Source: an uncultured Actinomyces sp. (GTDB lineage Bacteria; Actinomycetota; Actinomycetes; Actinomycetales; Actinomycetaceae). From it: a stretch of 64,000 bases of DNA. Positions 17,182 to 26,611 of the stretch are shown piece after piece; the first letter of the stretch is position 1, and every line of letters begins with the position of its first letter. A model generated the notes under the pieces. It was given only the letters and a program-made list of their open reading frames with translations, had not been told where the DNA came from and did no database searches. The DNA lies in contig CALLSD010000026.1 in NCBI GenBank assembly GCA_938014245.1, positions 1-64,000 of the forward strand. The letters run 5' to 3'. The position numbers and the translations under genes were made by a program.

Positions 17182-17216
17182 AGGTATCTGTCACCCATAC
17201 GGGCAACCGGTTCAGT

Positions 17217-18587
17217 CTAGCGTACTTTTAATAGTTCACGAAGCACTGCAAGCCGTTTAGTGAGGATAGCCTCATTGCCATTCATCGTCGGCTCGTAGTA
17301 CGAAGCACCAACAAGATCGTCGGGTAGGTACTGCTGCGCCGCAACATGGTGAGGGGCATCATGAGCGTAGACGTAGTCGACGCCATGTCCTAAACGTGAA
17401 GCTCCACTGTAGTGAGCATCGCGCAGGTGCGGAGGGACCGCTGATCCCTTACCCCGTCGAATATCGGCCAGCGCAGCATCAATCGCCAGATAAGCGCGAT
17501 TTGATTTCGGCGCCACTGTGACGGCAATGACTGCTTCGCTCAGAATGATCCGCGCTTCAGGCATGCCGATCATTTGAACTGCTTGCGCCGCTGAAACGGC
17601 AGTTGTCAGCACCTCGGGAGCAGCCATGCCAACATCTTCAGCAGCGCAGATCATGACGCGCCTGGCAATGAAACGTGGGTCCTCCCCCGCTTCAAGCATC
17701 CGCGCGAGGTAGTGCAACGCTGCGTTAACATCTGAGCCGCGCATGGACTTAATAAAAGCGCTGGCGACATCGTAGTGCTGATCCTGATCCCAACGAACCA
17801 AAGCCTGATTTGCAGCATTTTCGACATCGTCGGTGTCGATCACCCAAGGCTCCTGCGCATTCTCCGCGACGGCTTCGCTTTTTTCCGCGCGCGAGGCCGC
17901 AGCCGCCTCGAGGAGGGTCAGTGCCTTGCGCGCATCCGCGCCAGCCAAGCGCAAAAGGCCAGCACGAGCGTCATCAGATAGGTCAAAAAGGGCTTTCAAG
18001 CCCGTATCACTGGTAAGAGCACGATCGAGCAAAAGAGAAAGATCTTCGCTGGTGAGCGCATGTAAAGTCAGTAAAAGCGAGCGCGAGAGCAGAGGTGAAA
18101 TCACCGAGAAGGAAGGATTCTCAGTCGTCGCAGCAACCAAAGTAACCCAGCGATTTTCAACCGCCGGAAGAAGGGCATCTTGCTGCGATTTCGAAAAGCG
18201 ATGGACTTCGTCGACAAAGAGGATGGTCTCTTCCCCTGTAGAAGTCAGTCCTCGGCGCGCTTGCGCAATCACGTCACGGAGGTCTTTCACTCCGGAGGTA
18301 ACTGCGGAAACCTCGCAGAATCTACGCCCTGATGCACGTGCAATAAGGTAGGCAAGAGTCGTCTTCCCTGTCCCGGGAGGCCCCCAAAGAATTACAGAAC
18401 TTAAACCCGCGGGCGAATCAGCACTTGGAGTCAGGAGTCTGCGCAGAGGCGAACCCGGTTTCAAAAGATGCTGCTGGCCAACGATTTCCTCGATGCTCTG
18501 AGGGCGCATCCGAACTGCCAGTGGAGCGTGCTCATCAACCACAGGAGTCCCGAATTCTTCGATTCCCTGTGAATCAAAGAGATCCAT
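17217..18587 (-). CDS. rarA: Replication-associated recombination AAA+ ATPase (RarA/MgsA)
   Basis: A 456-residue clamp-loader-like ATPase that acts at stalled replication forks. The ATPase core has a Walker A loop WGPPGTGKTTL, a Walker B VDEVHRF (DEVH variant of DExx typical for RarA), sensor-1 AATTENPSF and an arginine-rich LLSRS. The C-terminal MgsA tetramerisation part has IKSMRGSDVNAALHYLARML and the family-specific GMPEARIILSEAVI. Start: ATG at 18587 with GGGGA six bases ahead; a TTG two codons upstream is less well placed. The gene follows the L,D-transpeptidase gene after 14 bases. Confidence 0.94.
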   Translation of the reverse strand: MDLFDSQGIEEFGTPVVDEHAPLAVRMRPQSIEEIVGQQHLLKPGSPLRRLLTPSADSPAGLSSVILWGPPGTGKTTLAYLIARASGRRFCEVSAVTSGVKDLRDVIAQARRGLTSTGEETILFVDEVHRFSKSQQDALLPAVENRWVTLVAATTENPSFSVISPLLSRSLLLTLHALTSEDLSLLLDRALTSDTGLKALFDLSDDARAGLLRLAGADARKALTLLEAAAASRAEKSEAVAENAQEPWVIDTDDVENAANQALVRWDQDQHYDVASAFIKSMRGSDVNAALHYLARMLEAGEDPRFIARRVMICAAEDVGMAAPEVLTTAVSAAQAVQMIGMPEARIILSEAVIAVTVAPKSNRAYLAIDAALADIRRGKGSAVPPHLRDAHYSGASRLGHGVDYVYAHDAPHHVAAQQYLPDDLVGASYYEPTMNGNEAILTKRLAVLRELLKVR

Positions 18588-18601
18588 CTTCAATCCCCGT
18601 T

Positions 18602-20020
18602 TTAGTAGTGGCTGATCACAACGGTGCCGTTATCTGCCCATTCGTAAATCCAATGGGCACCGTCAACGGGCATGTTGACACAGCCGTGGGAGCCTCCGTA
18701 GCCCGACCAGCCGAAAGAGGAACGCCACGGAGCTCCGTGCATCGCATATCCTCCGTAGAAGTAAGTCACCCACGGAACGCCTTCGGTTTTGTAGGGAGTG
18801 CCGTCAGCGTTCTCTCCCTCCATCGTTTGAGATTGATACTGGAGATAAACGTGGAACTTGCCCGTAACGGTTGGCGTATTGGGAGCACCGGGAACCATCG
18901 GAGTTGGACCGTGAACGATGGTGCGACCTTCATAAGCGGAAACAGTGTTCTTTGACAGATCAATGTCGATCCACTTTTCACCAGCAGCAGCTTGGTACAC
19001 ATCGTCACCGTAGCCGTCAGGGATGTCTTGGCGATCATATTCGGGTTCGACCTTGTCGTAGTCAAAGTCGCCCGAGTAGGATTTTCCGTTCTTCAGCGCA
19101 TCTTCGATTCCAGAAATCACTGATTCAGTGTTATTTGCTCGGTAACCGACGGTGCCCGCCTTGAGTACGCCCACGACGTCTCCACGGCTATTGACACCCT
19201 GGATTCCCTTTTCGGATTCAACGTTCGTCGACTTCGCAAGCTCATTCACCCAAGCTGAAAGAGCCTGGGAATCAAGCACTGCCGCTTTGTCTCCTTCGAC
19301 ACTGACCTTGACCCACTTCATCTTGTCTTGTTGCGAGGCAGTGAAGTCATCAATTCCATCGGTGATCGTCACGCTGGGAGCTATCAAAGCCATCGCCTGC
19401 GTCTTTGCTTCCTCAGCCCTTTCGGTCGTCACTTGAGGTTTACGAACCTCAACTGGAATCGAACGTCCTTGTGTCCCCAAATCCGTGGCAACTTCTTGCT
19501 GAACTTTCGCGAGTTCGGAGCTCTCGATAGTAATTCCCTCTTGTGCGGGAACGACTTCGAAGGTAGTACCGTCATCACTGACCTTGAGGTGAGCATCGCT
19601 CATCGGCGTTCCCACCTGTGAGGTCAAAGCAGTGCCGAAAGCGGCGAGCTTCGACTGGTCGAAGTTCACGACAGGTGAAATCGAACGCGAGCGGAAGAGC
19701 CCGCGAAAACGGGAAAATAGACTTCGATTCTCAGAAAAAGCCGCATCTACGGTTGCGGGAACATCAACCGAGATTCCCAGATCTGAAAGCGAAGCTTCAC
19801 GCGTCTGCTCTGCAACAGTTAAGGTCACTTTTGCGGAATCAACCTTTTGACGGAGCTGATCTTCAACCTGCTGTTGAGACAAAGAAGAGATCGATTGCCC
19901 AGCTAAGGACGTGCGCGGAAGCGCATGCGCTGAGTAGAACCACCCAGACACACCAAGGGCGATGAGGGCAACAGCCGTGATTCCGAGGAGGACCGACAGT
20001 TTGAGGGATAGCTTTTTCAT
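18602..20020 (-). CDS. L,D-transpeptidase (YkuD) with peptidoglycan-binding repeats
   Basis: A 472-residue secreted or membrane-anchored enzyme that makes 3-3 cross-links in peptidoglycan or attaches proteins to it. An N-terminal hydrophobic segment (about 8-30) has no lipobox. Residues about 50-330 hold two PG_binding_4-type domains. The YkuD domain follows, with WIDIDLSKNTVSAYEG, H428 in MHGAPW, and the catalytic SHGCVNM with C447. A substrate-bound wall role is well supported by these motifs; the physiological cross-link is not known. It lies directly upstream of rarA, an unrelated repair gene, so shared transcription probably reflects packing. Confidence 0.93.
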   Translation of the reverse strand: MKKLSLKLSVLLGITAVALIALGVSGWFYSAHALPRTSLAGQSISSLSQQQVEDQLRQKVDSAKVTLTVAEQTREASLSDLGISVDVPATVDAAFSENRSLFSRFRGLFRSRSISPVVNFDQSKLAAFGTALTSQVGTPMSDAHLKVSDDGTTFEVVPAQEGITIESSELAKVQQEVATDLGTQGRSIPVEVRKPQVTTERAEEAKTQAMALIAPSVTITDGIDDFTASQQDKMKWVKVSVEGDKAAVLDSQALSAWVNELAKSTNVESEKGIQGVNSRGDVVGVLKAGTVGYRANNTESVISGIEDALKNGKSYSGDFDYDKVEPEYDRQDIPDGYGDDVYQAAAGEKWIDIDLSKNTVSAYEGRTIVHGPTPMVPGAPNTPTVTGKFHVYLQYQSQTMEGENADGTPYKTEGVPWVTYFYGGYAMHGAPWRSSFGWSGYGGSHGCVNMPVDGAHWIYEWADNGTVVISHY

Positions 20021-20086
20021 AACCCTCTCATGCTATCTGTTTTCACTGTCGATTCCGGCAATAATGCGCGTAGAAGAGATGTGCTG

Positions 20087-20704
20087 TTACTCCCACAAAC
20101 TCAAGTCTCCAGCTCCACGCCGGGCGATACGCGCGCTGCCATCGGTGTAATCAATAACCGATGTTGCCTCGTCACCGCCGACCGGTGCAACAACGACTAG
20201 GTCAACTTGAGAGCCAATCTTGTCATCAACCTCAAAGCCATCACTCATAACGTCGCTCTGTCCCGGAAGAATGAGCGATGAAGCGACCAGAGGCTGGCCG
20301 AGGGCAGACAGGATTGATTGAACGACGCGGTGGTCTGGAATACGTACGCCAATAGTGTGCTTCTTCTTGTTAAGCGTCATTCGGGGAACTTCTTTAGTTC
20401 CGGGGAGAATGAAGGTATAAGGCCCCGGAGTCGAGGCTTTCATCGCACGAAACTGCGAGTTGTCCATAATGACCAAGTCACCAAGTCGCGCAAAAGTATC
20501 GCAAAGAAGTGAGTAGTTGTGTTTCTCGTCAAGGCGACGAATCACACGGATACGATCAATTCCAGATTTATTTCCCAGTACGCACGCGAGCGCGTAACCC
20601 GAATCTGTCGGTATAGCAACTAGCCCACCGGAGTTGAGTACATCGACGACGCGATCAACAAGGCGAGTCTGCGGATTCTCGGGATGAATTTCAACAAAAG
20701 ACAT
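20087..20704 (-). CDS. YciO/TsaC/YrdC-family protein (threonylcarbamoyl-AMP synthase-like)
   Basis: A 205-residue single YrdC domain. Signatures are IPTDSGYALACV, RIRVIRRLDEKHNYSLLC, GPYTFILPGTKEVPR and TIGVRIPDH. TsaC/Sua5 members make threonylcarbamoyl-AMP for the t6A modification of tRNA. This form is closer to YciO, recognised by KKKHTIGVRIPDH and DDKIGSQVDLVV; E. coli YciO is only a weak enzyme, so the role here is uncertain and a separate Sua5 may exist elsewhere. It follows the GH31 gene by 13 bases. Confidence 0.85.
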   Translation of the reverse strand: MSFVEIHPENPQTRLVDRVVDVLNSGGLVAIPTDSGYALACVLGNKSGIDRIRVIRRLDEKHNYSLLCDTFARLGDLVIMDNSQFRAMKASTPGPYTFILPGTKEVPRMTLNKKKHTIGVRIPDHRVVQSILSALGQPLVASSLILPGQSDVMSDGFEVDDKIGSQVDLVVVAPVGGDEATSVIDYTDGSARIARRGAGDLSLWE

Positions 20705-20717
20705 GATGTTCCTTCAT

Positions 20718-23096
20718 TCACTCGAGGTCTGAAGCAATGGCAATCTGAGTCAAAGCATCGCGCAGATCGTGCGGAATATCCTCATGATTAAGAGCTGCAA
20801 GGAAACTGCCAAGCCCTTGGTTCCAGCATGAGTCCAAGCGGGTCAAAAGTTCAACCTCACAGCGGGCGTGTGTCAAAATCCGATGAATTTCGCGCGTACG
20901 CTTGTCTTTTTCGCTCATAGCCTCACGGGTCACTACAAATTGAGCGCCCTGCGTCGGAAGGAAAGTCCCCAACTCTATGAGTTCGGCGGGGACGTTCGGG
21001 CCAAGAAGACGAAGCGACAGTTCTCGCTGCTGGGGAAGAGAACCCAAATCTCCAACAGCTGCCTCGACTCGCAAGATTCCCTCATCATCATTCCAGTGAA
21101 TCTTTGTTCGAACGAGGCTCTCATCACTGTCACGGTCTTCGACCAATTCGTAATCGCCATCGGCACCTGTGACAACCAAGATCTCAAGAACATCAGGATT
21201 CTCTACCCCGACATATGATTGGCGTCCCAAGGCCCCAAGAACACCGTCCGATTCAGGCTTCGCCGCGCGCCCGCACAAGGGAATAACACTCCCCGCCCGA
21301 GCAAAAACCGGAGTTCGACCTAGATCGGACCAGCAAGCAATCTTTCGATCTCCCGCGTAGGCGAGATTCGCCATCAAATCAACCCAGGTCCCCTCTGGCA
21401 ACCACACATTGCTCACGCTCTTACCAGTGGCCTCGTGAGATGGAGACGTCGCCGGGGCAACAATCATCTGGCTACCGAAACGGAAGCAATTGGGAACTTC
21501 CCAAGACTGCTCATGCCCGTCGTGTTCCCAATACATCGGGCGGATCAGAGGGAGCAGTTCTTCACGTCCGCGAAGCTGCTCGGAATGCAAGTACCCGACC
21601 AAACGGTGTCGCAGGCGCAGGTATTCCTCTTGGATATCACAGTGCGGCGCATCGAAGACCCAGGGTTCTTTGCGAGTAAAGGGATTATTCGAGGAGTGGA
21701 GCCTCATAATCGGGCTAAAGACGCCACTTTCTACCCAGCGCGTCTCCAATTCGGGATCACGACGCCCCAGCATGTGGCCGCCGATATCGTGGCTCCACCA
21801 GCCGTATCCGATATTCGAAGCGGTCGCAGTAAACTCCGGCTGGAAGTTCAAGGAGTCCCACGTAATGTAGGTATCGCCGGAGAACCCCAGCGGGTAGCGC
21901 TGAGAACCCGGACCGCAGTAGCGCGAAAGAGTGAGTCCTCGCCCATGGCGGTGCGCACTATCGAGATAGTGGTAGTGATTCAGTACCCACAAAGGATCAA
22001 GGCCACGTGTTGAAGTGTGTTCTCCCTGCTGCCAATCAACCCACCAAAAGTCGACTCCCTGATCCTCAAGAGGATGCAGGATCTCTTCAAAATAGGCGAG
22101 CATAAACTCCGGGTCCGCAGGATCAAAAAGCACCGTCTGACGAGACTCGGGGTCAATTCCCATGCGAGTCGCAAGGCGTTCGTATCCGTCTTCGAAATAG
22201 CGAATTCCATCCGCTGGATGCAGGTTGAGCGAAGTGTGAAGGCCACGCGAATGAAGCGAGGAGAGGAAACGCTCGGGATTCGGGAAGAGCTGCGGATCCC
22301 AGGTGTATCCAGTCCACCCAGAACCTGCTCCTTCCGGAGGCTCAGTGATATGCCAATCCATGTCGATCACTGCGACGGATACGGGGACTGCACGGGAAGC
22401 AAAATCATCCATAACCCGCAGATATTCTTCTTCACTGTATCGGTGATAGCGGCTCCACCAATTACCCAAGGCAAAGCGAGGAAGAATCGCTTGAGGCCCG
22501 CTCAGACGATAGAACGAACGAACGGCCTCGGGGAAATCTCCACCTGCTGCAAAGATATAAATATCTGTATGTTCGGGCCGCGAAGGCAAGAAGTTACCGT
22601 CTTCGCCTACCGGGCAGGTGTCATCCATAAGTGAGACTATTCCCCGGCCATCGACCACCCCGCGGTCGAGTTCACATCTGCCGTCAACCGTGTCAAGAGT
22701 GCGGCAAGTCCCTCGCAGGTTCCGGCCTTGAAGCCAGGGAAACTCCCGGTCTGTCCCCCATCGCCAGGTTCCCCCCCAGCTGTCTTCTTCACGTACCTGT
22801 GCCCAGAGTCCATTAGAACTGGGAGCTTCACCGTCGTAGTGAAAGTGCATATGTGCAGTTTCAATAGTGATCGAACCCGAGGGGTCACGGTCGATACGCA
22901 GTTCCTTCGGAGAAACGCACTCTCGCTGAGCCATCATCTGAGTTGGCCCATCAACAAAGTCTCCTCGTGGATCCCACTCAAGACGAATCACCGTGTCCGA
23001 GAGGACCTGAATTCTCCAGCATGTCCCGCTTACCACCTGCTGAGAAGGTGGTGAAACTACAGCGGACGGTAAAAGATGCGGGGGAAGAATAGCCAT
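20718..23096 (-). CDS. Glycoside hydrolase family 31 (alpha-glucosidase/xylosidase type)
   Basis: A 792-residue glycosidase with no signal peptide, so it should be cytoplasmic. After an N-terminal beta domain (about 20-205) comes the catalytic barrel: IDMDWH (244-249), LNLHPADG, nucleophile D354 in FWWVDWQQGE, and the acid/base D408 in SGDTYITWD. WWSHDIGGH and LRLHSSNNPF are further substrate-site segments. Family 31 enzymes act on alpha-glucosides, alpha-xylosides or transfer alpha-glucosyl units; the exact substrate cannot be read here. The ATG has CAGGAGTG well placed. The gene is first in a two-gene unit with the YciO-like gene. No sugar transporter adjoins it. Confidence 0.92.
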   Translation of the reverse strand: MAILPPHLLPSAVVSPPSQQVVSGTCWRIQVLSDTVIRLEWDPRGDFVDGPTQMMAQRECVSPKELRIDRDPSGSITIETAHMHFHYDGEAPSSNGLWAQVREEDSWGGTWRWGTDREFPWLQGRNLRGTCRTLDTVDGRCELDRGVVDGRGIVSLMDDTCPVGEDGNFLPSRPEHTDIYIFAAGGDFPEAVRSFYRLSGPQAILPRFALGNWWSRYHRYSEEEYLRVMDDFASRAVPVSVAVIDMDWHITEPPEGAGSGWTGYTWDPQLFPNPERFLSSLHSRGLHTSLNLHPADGIRYFEDGYERLATRMGIDPESRQTVLFDPADPEFMLAYFEEILHPLEDQGVDFWWVDWQQGEHTSTRGLDPLWVLNHYHYLDSAHRHGRGLTLSRYCGPGSQRYPLGFSGDTYITWDSLNFQPEFTATASNIGYGWWSHDIGGHMLGRRDPELETRWVESGVFSPIMRLHSSNNPFTRKEPWVFDAPHCDIQEEYLRLRHRLVGYLHSEQLRGREELLPLIRPMYWEHDGHEQSWEVPNCFRFGSQMIVAPATSPSHEATGKSVSNVWLPEGTWVDLMANLAYAGDRKIACWSDLGRTPVFARAGSVIPLCGRAAKPESDGVLGALGRQSYVGVENPDVLEILVVTGADGDYELVEDRDSDESLVRTKIHWNDDEGILRVEAAVGDLGSLPQQRELSLRLLGPNVPAELIELGTFLPTQGAQFVVTREAMSEKDKRTREIHRILTHARCEVELLTRLDSCWNQGLGSFLAALNHEDIPHDLRDALTQIAIASDLE

Positions 23097-23187
23097 CTCG
23101 TTTCACTCCTGGGAATCGGTATCGAGTCCTGCTGAAGGACTAGCCTAATCCTTTGAGAGGTCTTGTGCCTATTCGCATTCATCTAAG

Positions 23188-23223
23188 TTTTGGGGTGGAT
23201 GATGCGCATCATCCACCCCAAAA
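23188..23223 (-). terminator. Terminator after aspS (perfect palindrome)
   Basis: An 18+18 base perfect palindrome (23188-23205 with 23206-23223), flanked by T and A runs, 20 bases after the aspS stop. As a hairpin it has a long stem with a GC block and U tail on the minus strand. Its centre contains the repeated TGATGCGCATCA. Confidence 0.88.
23200..23211. repeat. 12-bp palindrome TGATGCGCATCA, copy 3
   Basis: Forms the centre of the aspS terminator stem. Same 12 bases as at 4269 and 8487. Confidence 0.5.
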
Positions 23224-23242
23224 TCACTTAGAGATCAATTCC

Positions 23243-25060
23243 TTAGGCGCCCTGCTTTTCGCTTGACGCTTGAGCATCTTCCTCGCCGCGTTTCTTCGGC
23301 TTCGCGTCAACGCCAGCTTCCTTGCGCTGTGCAGGAGTGATAGGCGCAGGAGCATCGGTCAGCGGATCGTAGCCGCCTCCCGACTTCGGGAAGGCAATCA
23401 CGTCACGAATCGATTCGGATTTAGTCAGCAACGACACGATGCGGTCCCACCCAAAGGCAATACCGCCGTGCGGCGGAGCACCGAACTTGAAGGCATCGAG
23501 GAGGAATCCAAACTGTGTTTGTGCTTCTTCCTCTCCAATTCCCATGACCTTAAAGACACGGTTTTGGATATCACGACGGTGAATACGGATCGAGCCGCCA
23601 CCAATCTCATTGCCGTTGCAGACAATGTCGTAGGCGTAAGCCAGTGCGTTTCCAGGATCCTGGTCAAAGGTGTCGAGCCATTCGGGCTTTGGTGAAGTGA
23701 AGGCGTGGTGGACTGCTGTCCACGCGCTGTGTCCAAGTGCTACATCGCCTTCGGCCTCGGCATCTCCGGTCGGCTTGAACAGAGGTGCGTCGACAACCCA
23801 GGTGAACGCCCAAGCATCGGGATCGATGAGGTTGCACCGCTTGCCGATCTCCAAGCGAGCGGCACCGAGCAGCTCGCGCGAGGCGGTGGGCTTGCCAGCA
23901 GCGAAGAAAATGCAGTCACCGGGCTTGGCGCCAGTGGCCTCGGCGAGGCCAGCGCGCTCAGCTTCGGTAATGTTCTTTGCAACCGGGCCACCCAGGTTTC
24001 CTTCGTCGTCGATCGTGACGTAAGCCAAGCCCTTGGCGCCGCGCGCCTTGGCCCATTCCTGCCACTTGTCGAAGGTACGGCGAGGCTGCGAGCCACCACC
24101 GGGCATAACCACCGCACCGACGTAGGGGGCCTGGAAAACACGGAAAGTCGTGTCTTTGAAGTACTCGGTCAGTTCGACCAGCTGCAGGCCGAAACGCAGG
24201 TCCGGCTTATCCGAACCATACTTCTCCATCGCGTCCTTGAAGGTCATGCGAGGAATCGGAGTCTGAAGGTCATAGCCGATCAGGGCCCAGACGTTCTTCA
24301 TGATTTCTTCGGCAACTGCGATGACGTCGTCCTGGTCGACGAAGCTCATTTCGATGTCGAGCTGAGTGAACTCTGGCTGGCGATCAGCACGGAAGTCCTC
24401 ATCGCGGTAGCAACGCGCGATCTGGAAGTAGCGCTCCATTCCAGCGACCATCAGCATTTGCTTGAAGAGCTGAGGAGACTGGGGAAGTGCGTACCACGAA
24501 CCGGGCGCGAGACGTGCAGGAACAATGAAGTCACGTGCACCTTCAGGGGTGGAACGTGTCAACGTCGGCGTTTCGATTTCGACGAAATCGTGAGCGTAGA
24601 GAGTATCGCGGGCCGCACGTGAAACCTTCGAGCGCAAGCGCAGCGCGTATTGTTCCGGTTCGCGGCGGAGGTCAAGGTAGCGGTACTTCAGACGAGTTTC
24701 TTCACCAACGTTGCCTGAATCTTCAGCGTTGGAAGAAACCTGGAAAGGAAGAGGTGCCGAGGTATTGAGAATCTCAATATCGTCGCCCATGACTTCAATT
24801 GCACCCGTTGCTAGATTCGGGTTTTCATTGCCTTCGGGGCGAGCGCAGACCTCTCCGGTCACTTTCAAAACGAACTCGCTGCGCAATTCGTGGGCAACGC
24901 GTTCATCGCGAACGACCACCTGCGCAATTCCCGAAGCATCACGGAGATCGATGAATGCAACACCGCCGTGGTCACGACGTCGATCGACCCATCCGGTCAG
25001 GGTGACGGTTTGGCCGACAAGGTCAAGGCCAAGCGTTCCAATATTGTGAGTGCGAAGCAC
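23243..25060 (-). CDS. aspS: Aspartate--tRNA ligase (bacterial type)
   Basis: A 605-residue class IIb synthetase. N-terminal anticodon-binding OB fold (TLTGWVDRRRDHGGVAF, IDLRDASGIAQVVV), then the core: TPTLTRSTPEGARDFIVP, SPQLFKQMLMVAGMERYFQIA, RCYRDEDFRADRQPEFTQLD, a GAD insert (about 300-420), and GIAFGWDRIV near the end. The C-terminal tail is Lys/Glu rich. The start is GTG at 25060, six bases after AAAGGA, giving the family-typical LRTHNIG opening; the open frame upstream is not conserved-looking. In actinobacteria this enzyme often also charges tRNA-Asn for amidation by GatCAB; whether it does so here cannot be told. Confidence 0.97.
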   Translation of the reverse strand: MLRTHNIGTLGLDLVGQTVTLTGWVDRRRDHGGVAFIDLRDASGIAQVVVRDERVAHELRSEFVLKVTGEVCARPEGNENPNLATGAIEVMGDDIEILNTSAPLPFQVSSNAEDSGNVGEETRLKYRYLDLRREPEQYALRLRSKVSRAARDTLYAHDFVEIETPTLTRSTPEGARDFIVPARLAPGSWYALPQSPQLFKQMLMVAGMERYFQIARCYRDEDFRADRQPEFTQLDIEMSFVDQDDVIAVAEEIMKNVWALIGYDLQTPIPRMTFKDAMEKYGSDKPDLRFGLQLVELTEYFKDTTFRVFQAPYVGAVVMPGGGSQPRRTFDKWQEWAKARGAKGLAYVTIDDEGNLGGPVAKNITEAERAGLAEATGAKPGDCIFFAAGKPTASRELLGAARLEIGKRCNLIDPDAWAFTWVVDAPLFKPTGDAEAEGDVALGHSAWTAVHHAFTSPKPEWLDTFDQDPGNALAYAYDIVCNGNEIGGGSIRIHRRDIQNRVFKVMGIGEEEAQTQFGFLLDAFKFGAPPHGGIAFGWDRIVSLLTKSESIRDVIAFPKSGGGYDPLTDAPAPITPAQRKEAGVDAKPKKRGEEDAQASSEKQGA

Positions 25061-25176
25061 TGTTTTTCCTTTCGTTGGTACCATCCGCGAGACGAGCGGC
25101 GGCACGGACATCATACTCCTTTCACGCCGATGAGCCGGGAAAATACCTGCGTCCACACGTAGTTGATCAGGCAAGC

Positions 25177-25217
25177 ATTGTAGAAGTGACCCTCGAAAGT
25201 GTGTAACGTGTGTTGCT
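25177..25217 (+). promoter_or_regulatory. Candidate MFS promoter in aspS/MFS divergent region
   Basis: TTGTAG (25178-25183) and TGTAAC (25202-25207) are 18 bases apart and end 10 bases before the MFS ATG, which has no ribosome binding site. This layout suggests a leaderless transcript. On the other strand TACAAT (25177-25182) could be the -10 of aspS, so divergent promoters may overlap. Consensus match only. Confidence 0.3.
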
Positions 25218-26597
25218 ATGGGTTCACGCTCCGATTCTCAGGCGTGGTCGAGTGCCGAAAAAGGGCTCATGCTCTCCGCAGTCATTTTGATTACGCTTTC
25301 CGCTTTTGAATCGCTTGCAACAACGACGATCATGCCGAACGTCGTTGCGTCTTTCCATGCAGACTCTTGGTTTTCAGTTGCTTCGGGAACCGCACTCATT
25401 ACGAACCTCATTGCCAACGTTCTTGCCGGTGGACTCAGCGACGCGATCGGCGTCAAAAGAGTGTTTGCATGGGGACTCATACTTTTTTGCGTCGGATTAC
25501 TGATCAGCGCCTTCGCGCCGCATATCGCGATCTTCGTTCTTGGCCGTCTCGTCCAAGGCCTTGGAGGCGGATTTATCATCGTCCCCCTCTACGTGCTTGT
25601 CGGGGCGATAGCCACTCCCCTGCACCGTCCGCGTTATTTTGCAGCATTCTCACTATCGTGGGTGTTCCCTGCCCTCGTCGGGCCCGCTCTTGCTGGATTC
25701 ATCGCAACCTATTGGGGATGGCGAATTGTTTTCGGCGTCGCGCCCTTCCTCGCAATTTTTGGAGCTATCCCCTTGCACTCTGTTCTCAAGGGACTGGTCA
25801 GTACACCTCACGGGCGTCTGCCCTCTGCGCGTTTCCTTCGCTTGGCATTGGGTTCGGGTTTGGGTGTCTTCCTTTTGCAGATCTCGGGAACTTTTCATTC
25901 GGTCTGGGCGATGTCAGCGGTTGGAGCCCTCGGCTTCGTGCTCTCAATCTTTACCCTGCCTCGCTTGCTTCCAAAGGGAACCTTTAAACTCAAGCGCGGA
26001 ATCCCCGCTCTTGTCATGACGCGTCTGCTCATGATGGGAGCAGTGACTGGTGCGGAAGTCGTCATGCCTCTTCTACTCCAGCGCATCCACGGCTGGAGCG
26101 CGAATACGGCTTCACTTGCCGTTACTATCGCGACGCTTTCGTGGGCGAGCGGTGCTTTCATTCAGTCGCAGTTCAAGAATCGACGCGTGCGCCTTCTACT
26201 TCCCAAAATTGGTTCCTGCATGATCGTGATCGGTCTTGCTCCCCTGTCGATGCTCCTCAACCCGTCCCTCCCGAAATGGCCTGTCTTCATTGCCTGGCTG
26301 TTGTCCGGTATCGGAGTTGGTTTCACGCACTCAACCATCTCTGACTTCACCTTGGGTTCAACCGATCCCTCAATGCATGGACGAGCATCCTCGTGGCTTC
26401 AGGTTGCCGATTCAGCTGGCGCAGCCGTCGAGCTTGCTTTCGTCTCTCTTGCGCTAGCTCTCTGGAACGCTATTGGCTTCACGGGTCCCATTGCTTATCT
26501 TCCCGCAACCTTCATCGCGCTTTCGATCGCTGTTGTGGGAGTCTTCGCAGCAATGCGGACGCGCGAGGAAGATCTCCTCCCCCGCGCGTCCGTGTAA
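25218..26597 (+). CDS. MFS transporter (drug/efflux-type)
   Basis: A 459-residue membrane protein with about 12-14 hydrophobic segments. The loop after the second helix reads GGLSDAIGVKRV, a variant of the major facilitator motif A, and the fourth to fifth segments contain RLVQGLGGGFIIVPLYV and GWRIVFGVAPF, typical of the DHA2/EmrB-like multidrug group. It probably uses the proton gradient to export or import a small molecule; the substrate is unknown. It is one of few plus-strand genes, divergent from aspS and convergent with the DEAD-box helicase (14 bases between stops). No ribosome binding site is obvious. Confidence 0.87.
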   Translation: MGSRSDSQAWSSAEKGLMLSAVILITLSAFESLATTTIMPNVVASFHADSWFSVASGTALITNLIANVLAGGLSDAIGVKRVFAWGLILFCVGLLISAFAPHIAIFVLGRLVQGLGGGFIIVPLYVLVGAIATPLHRPRYFAAFSLSWVFPALVGPALAGFIATYWGWRIVFGVAPFLAIFGAIPLHSVLKGLVSTPHGRLPSARFLRLALGSGLGVFLLQISGTFHSVWAMSAVGALGFVLSIFTLPRLLPKGTFKLKRGIPALVMTRLLMMGAVTGAEVVMPLLLQRIHGWSANTASLAVTIATLSWASGAFIQSQFKNRRVRLLLPKIGSCMIVIGLAPLSMLLNPSLPKWPVFIAWLLSGIGVGFTHSTISDFTLGSTDPSMHGRASSWLQVADSAGAAVELAFVSLALALWNAIGFTGPIAYLPATFIALSIAVVGVFAAMRTREEDLLPRASV

Positions 26598-26611
26598 GTT
26601 TCTCGTGCGAC

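Noticed and set aside
23705..24622. 305-codon plus-strand frame opposite aspS
   Set aside because: Same reasoning: lies wholly over the aspS core and encodes nothing recognisable.
25061..25174. 38-codon extension of aspS
   Set aside because: Not family-like; AAAGGA is well placed for the GTG at 25060.
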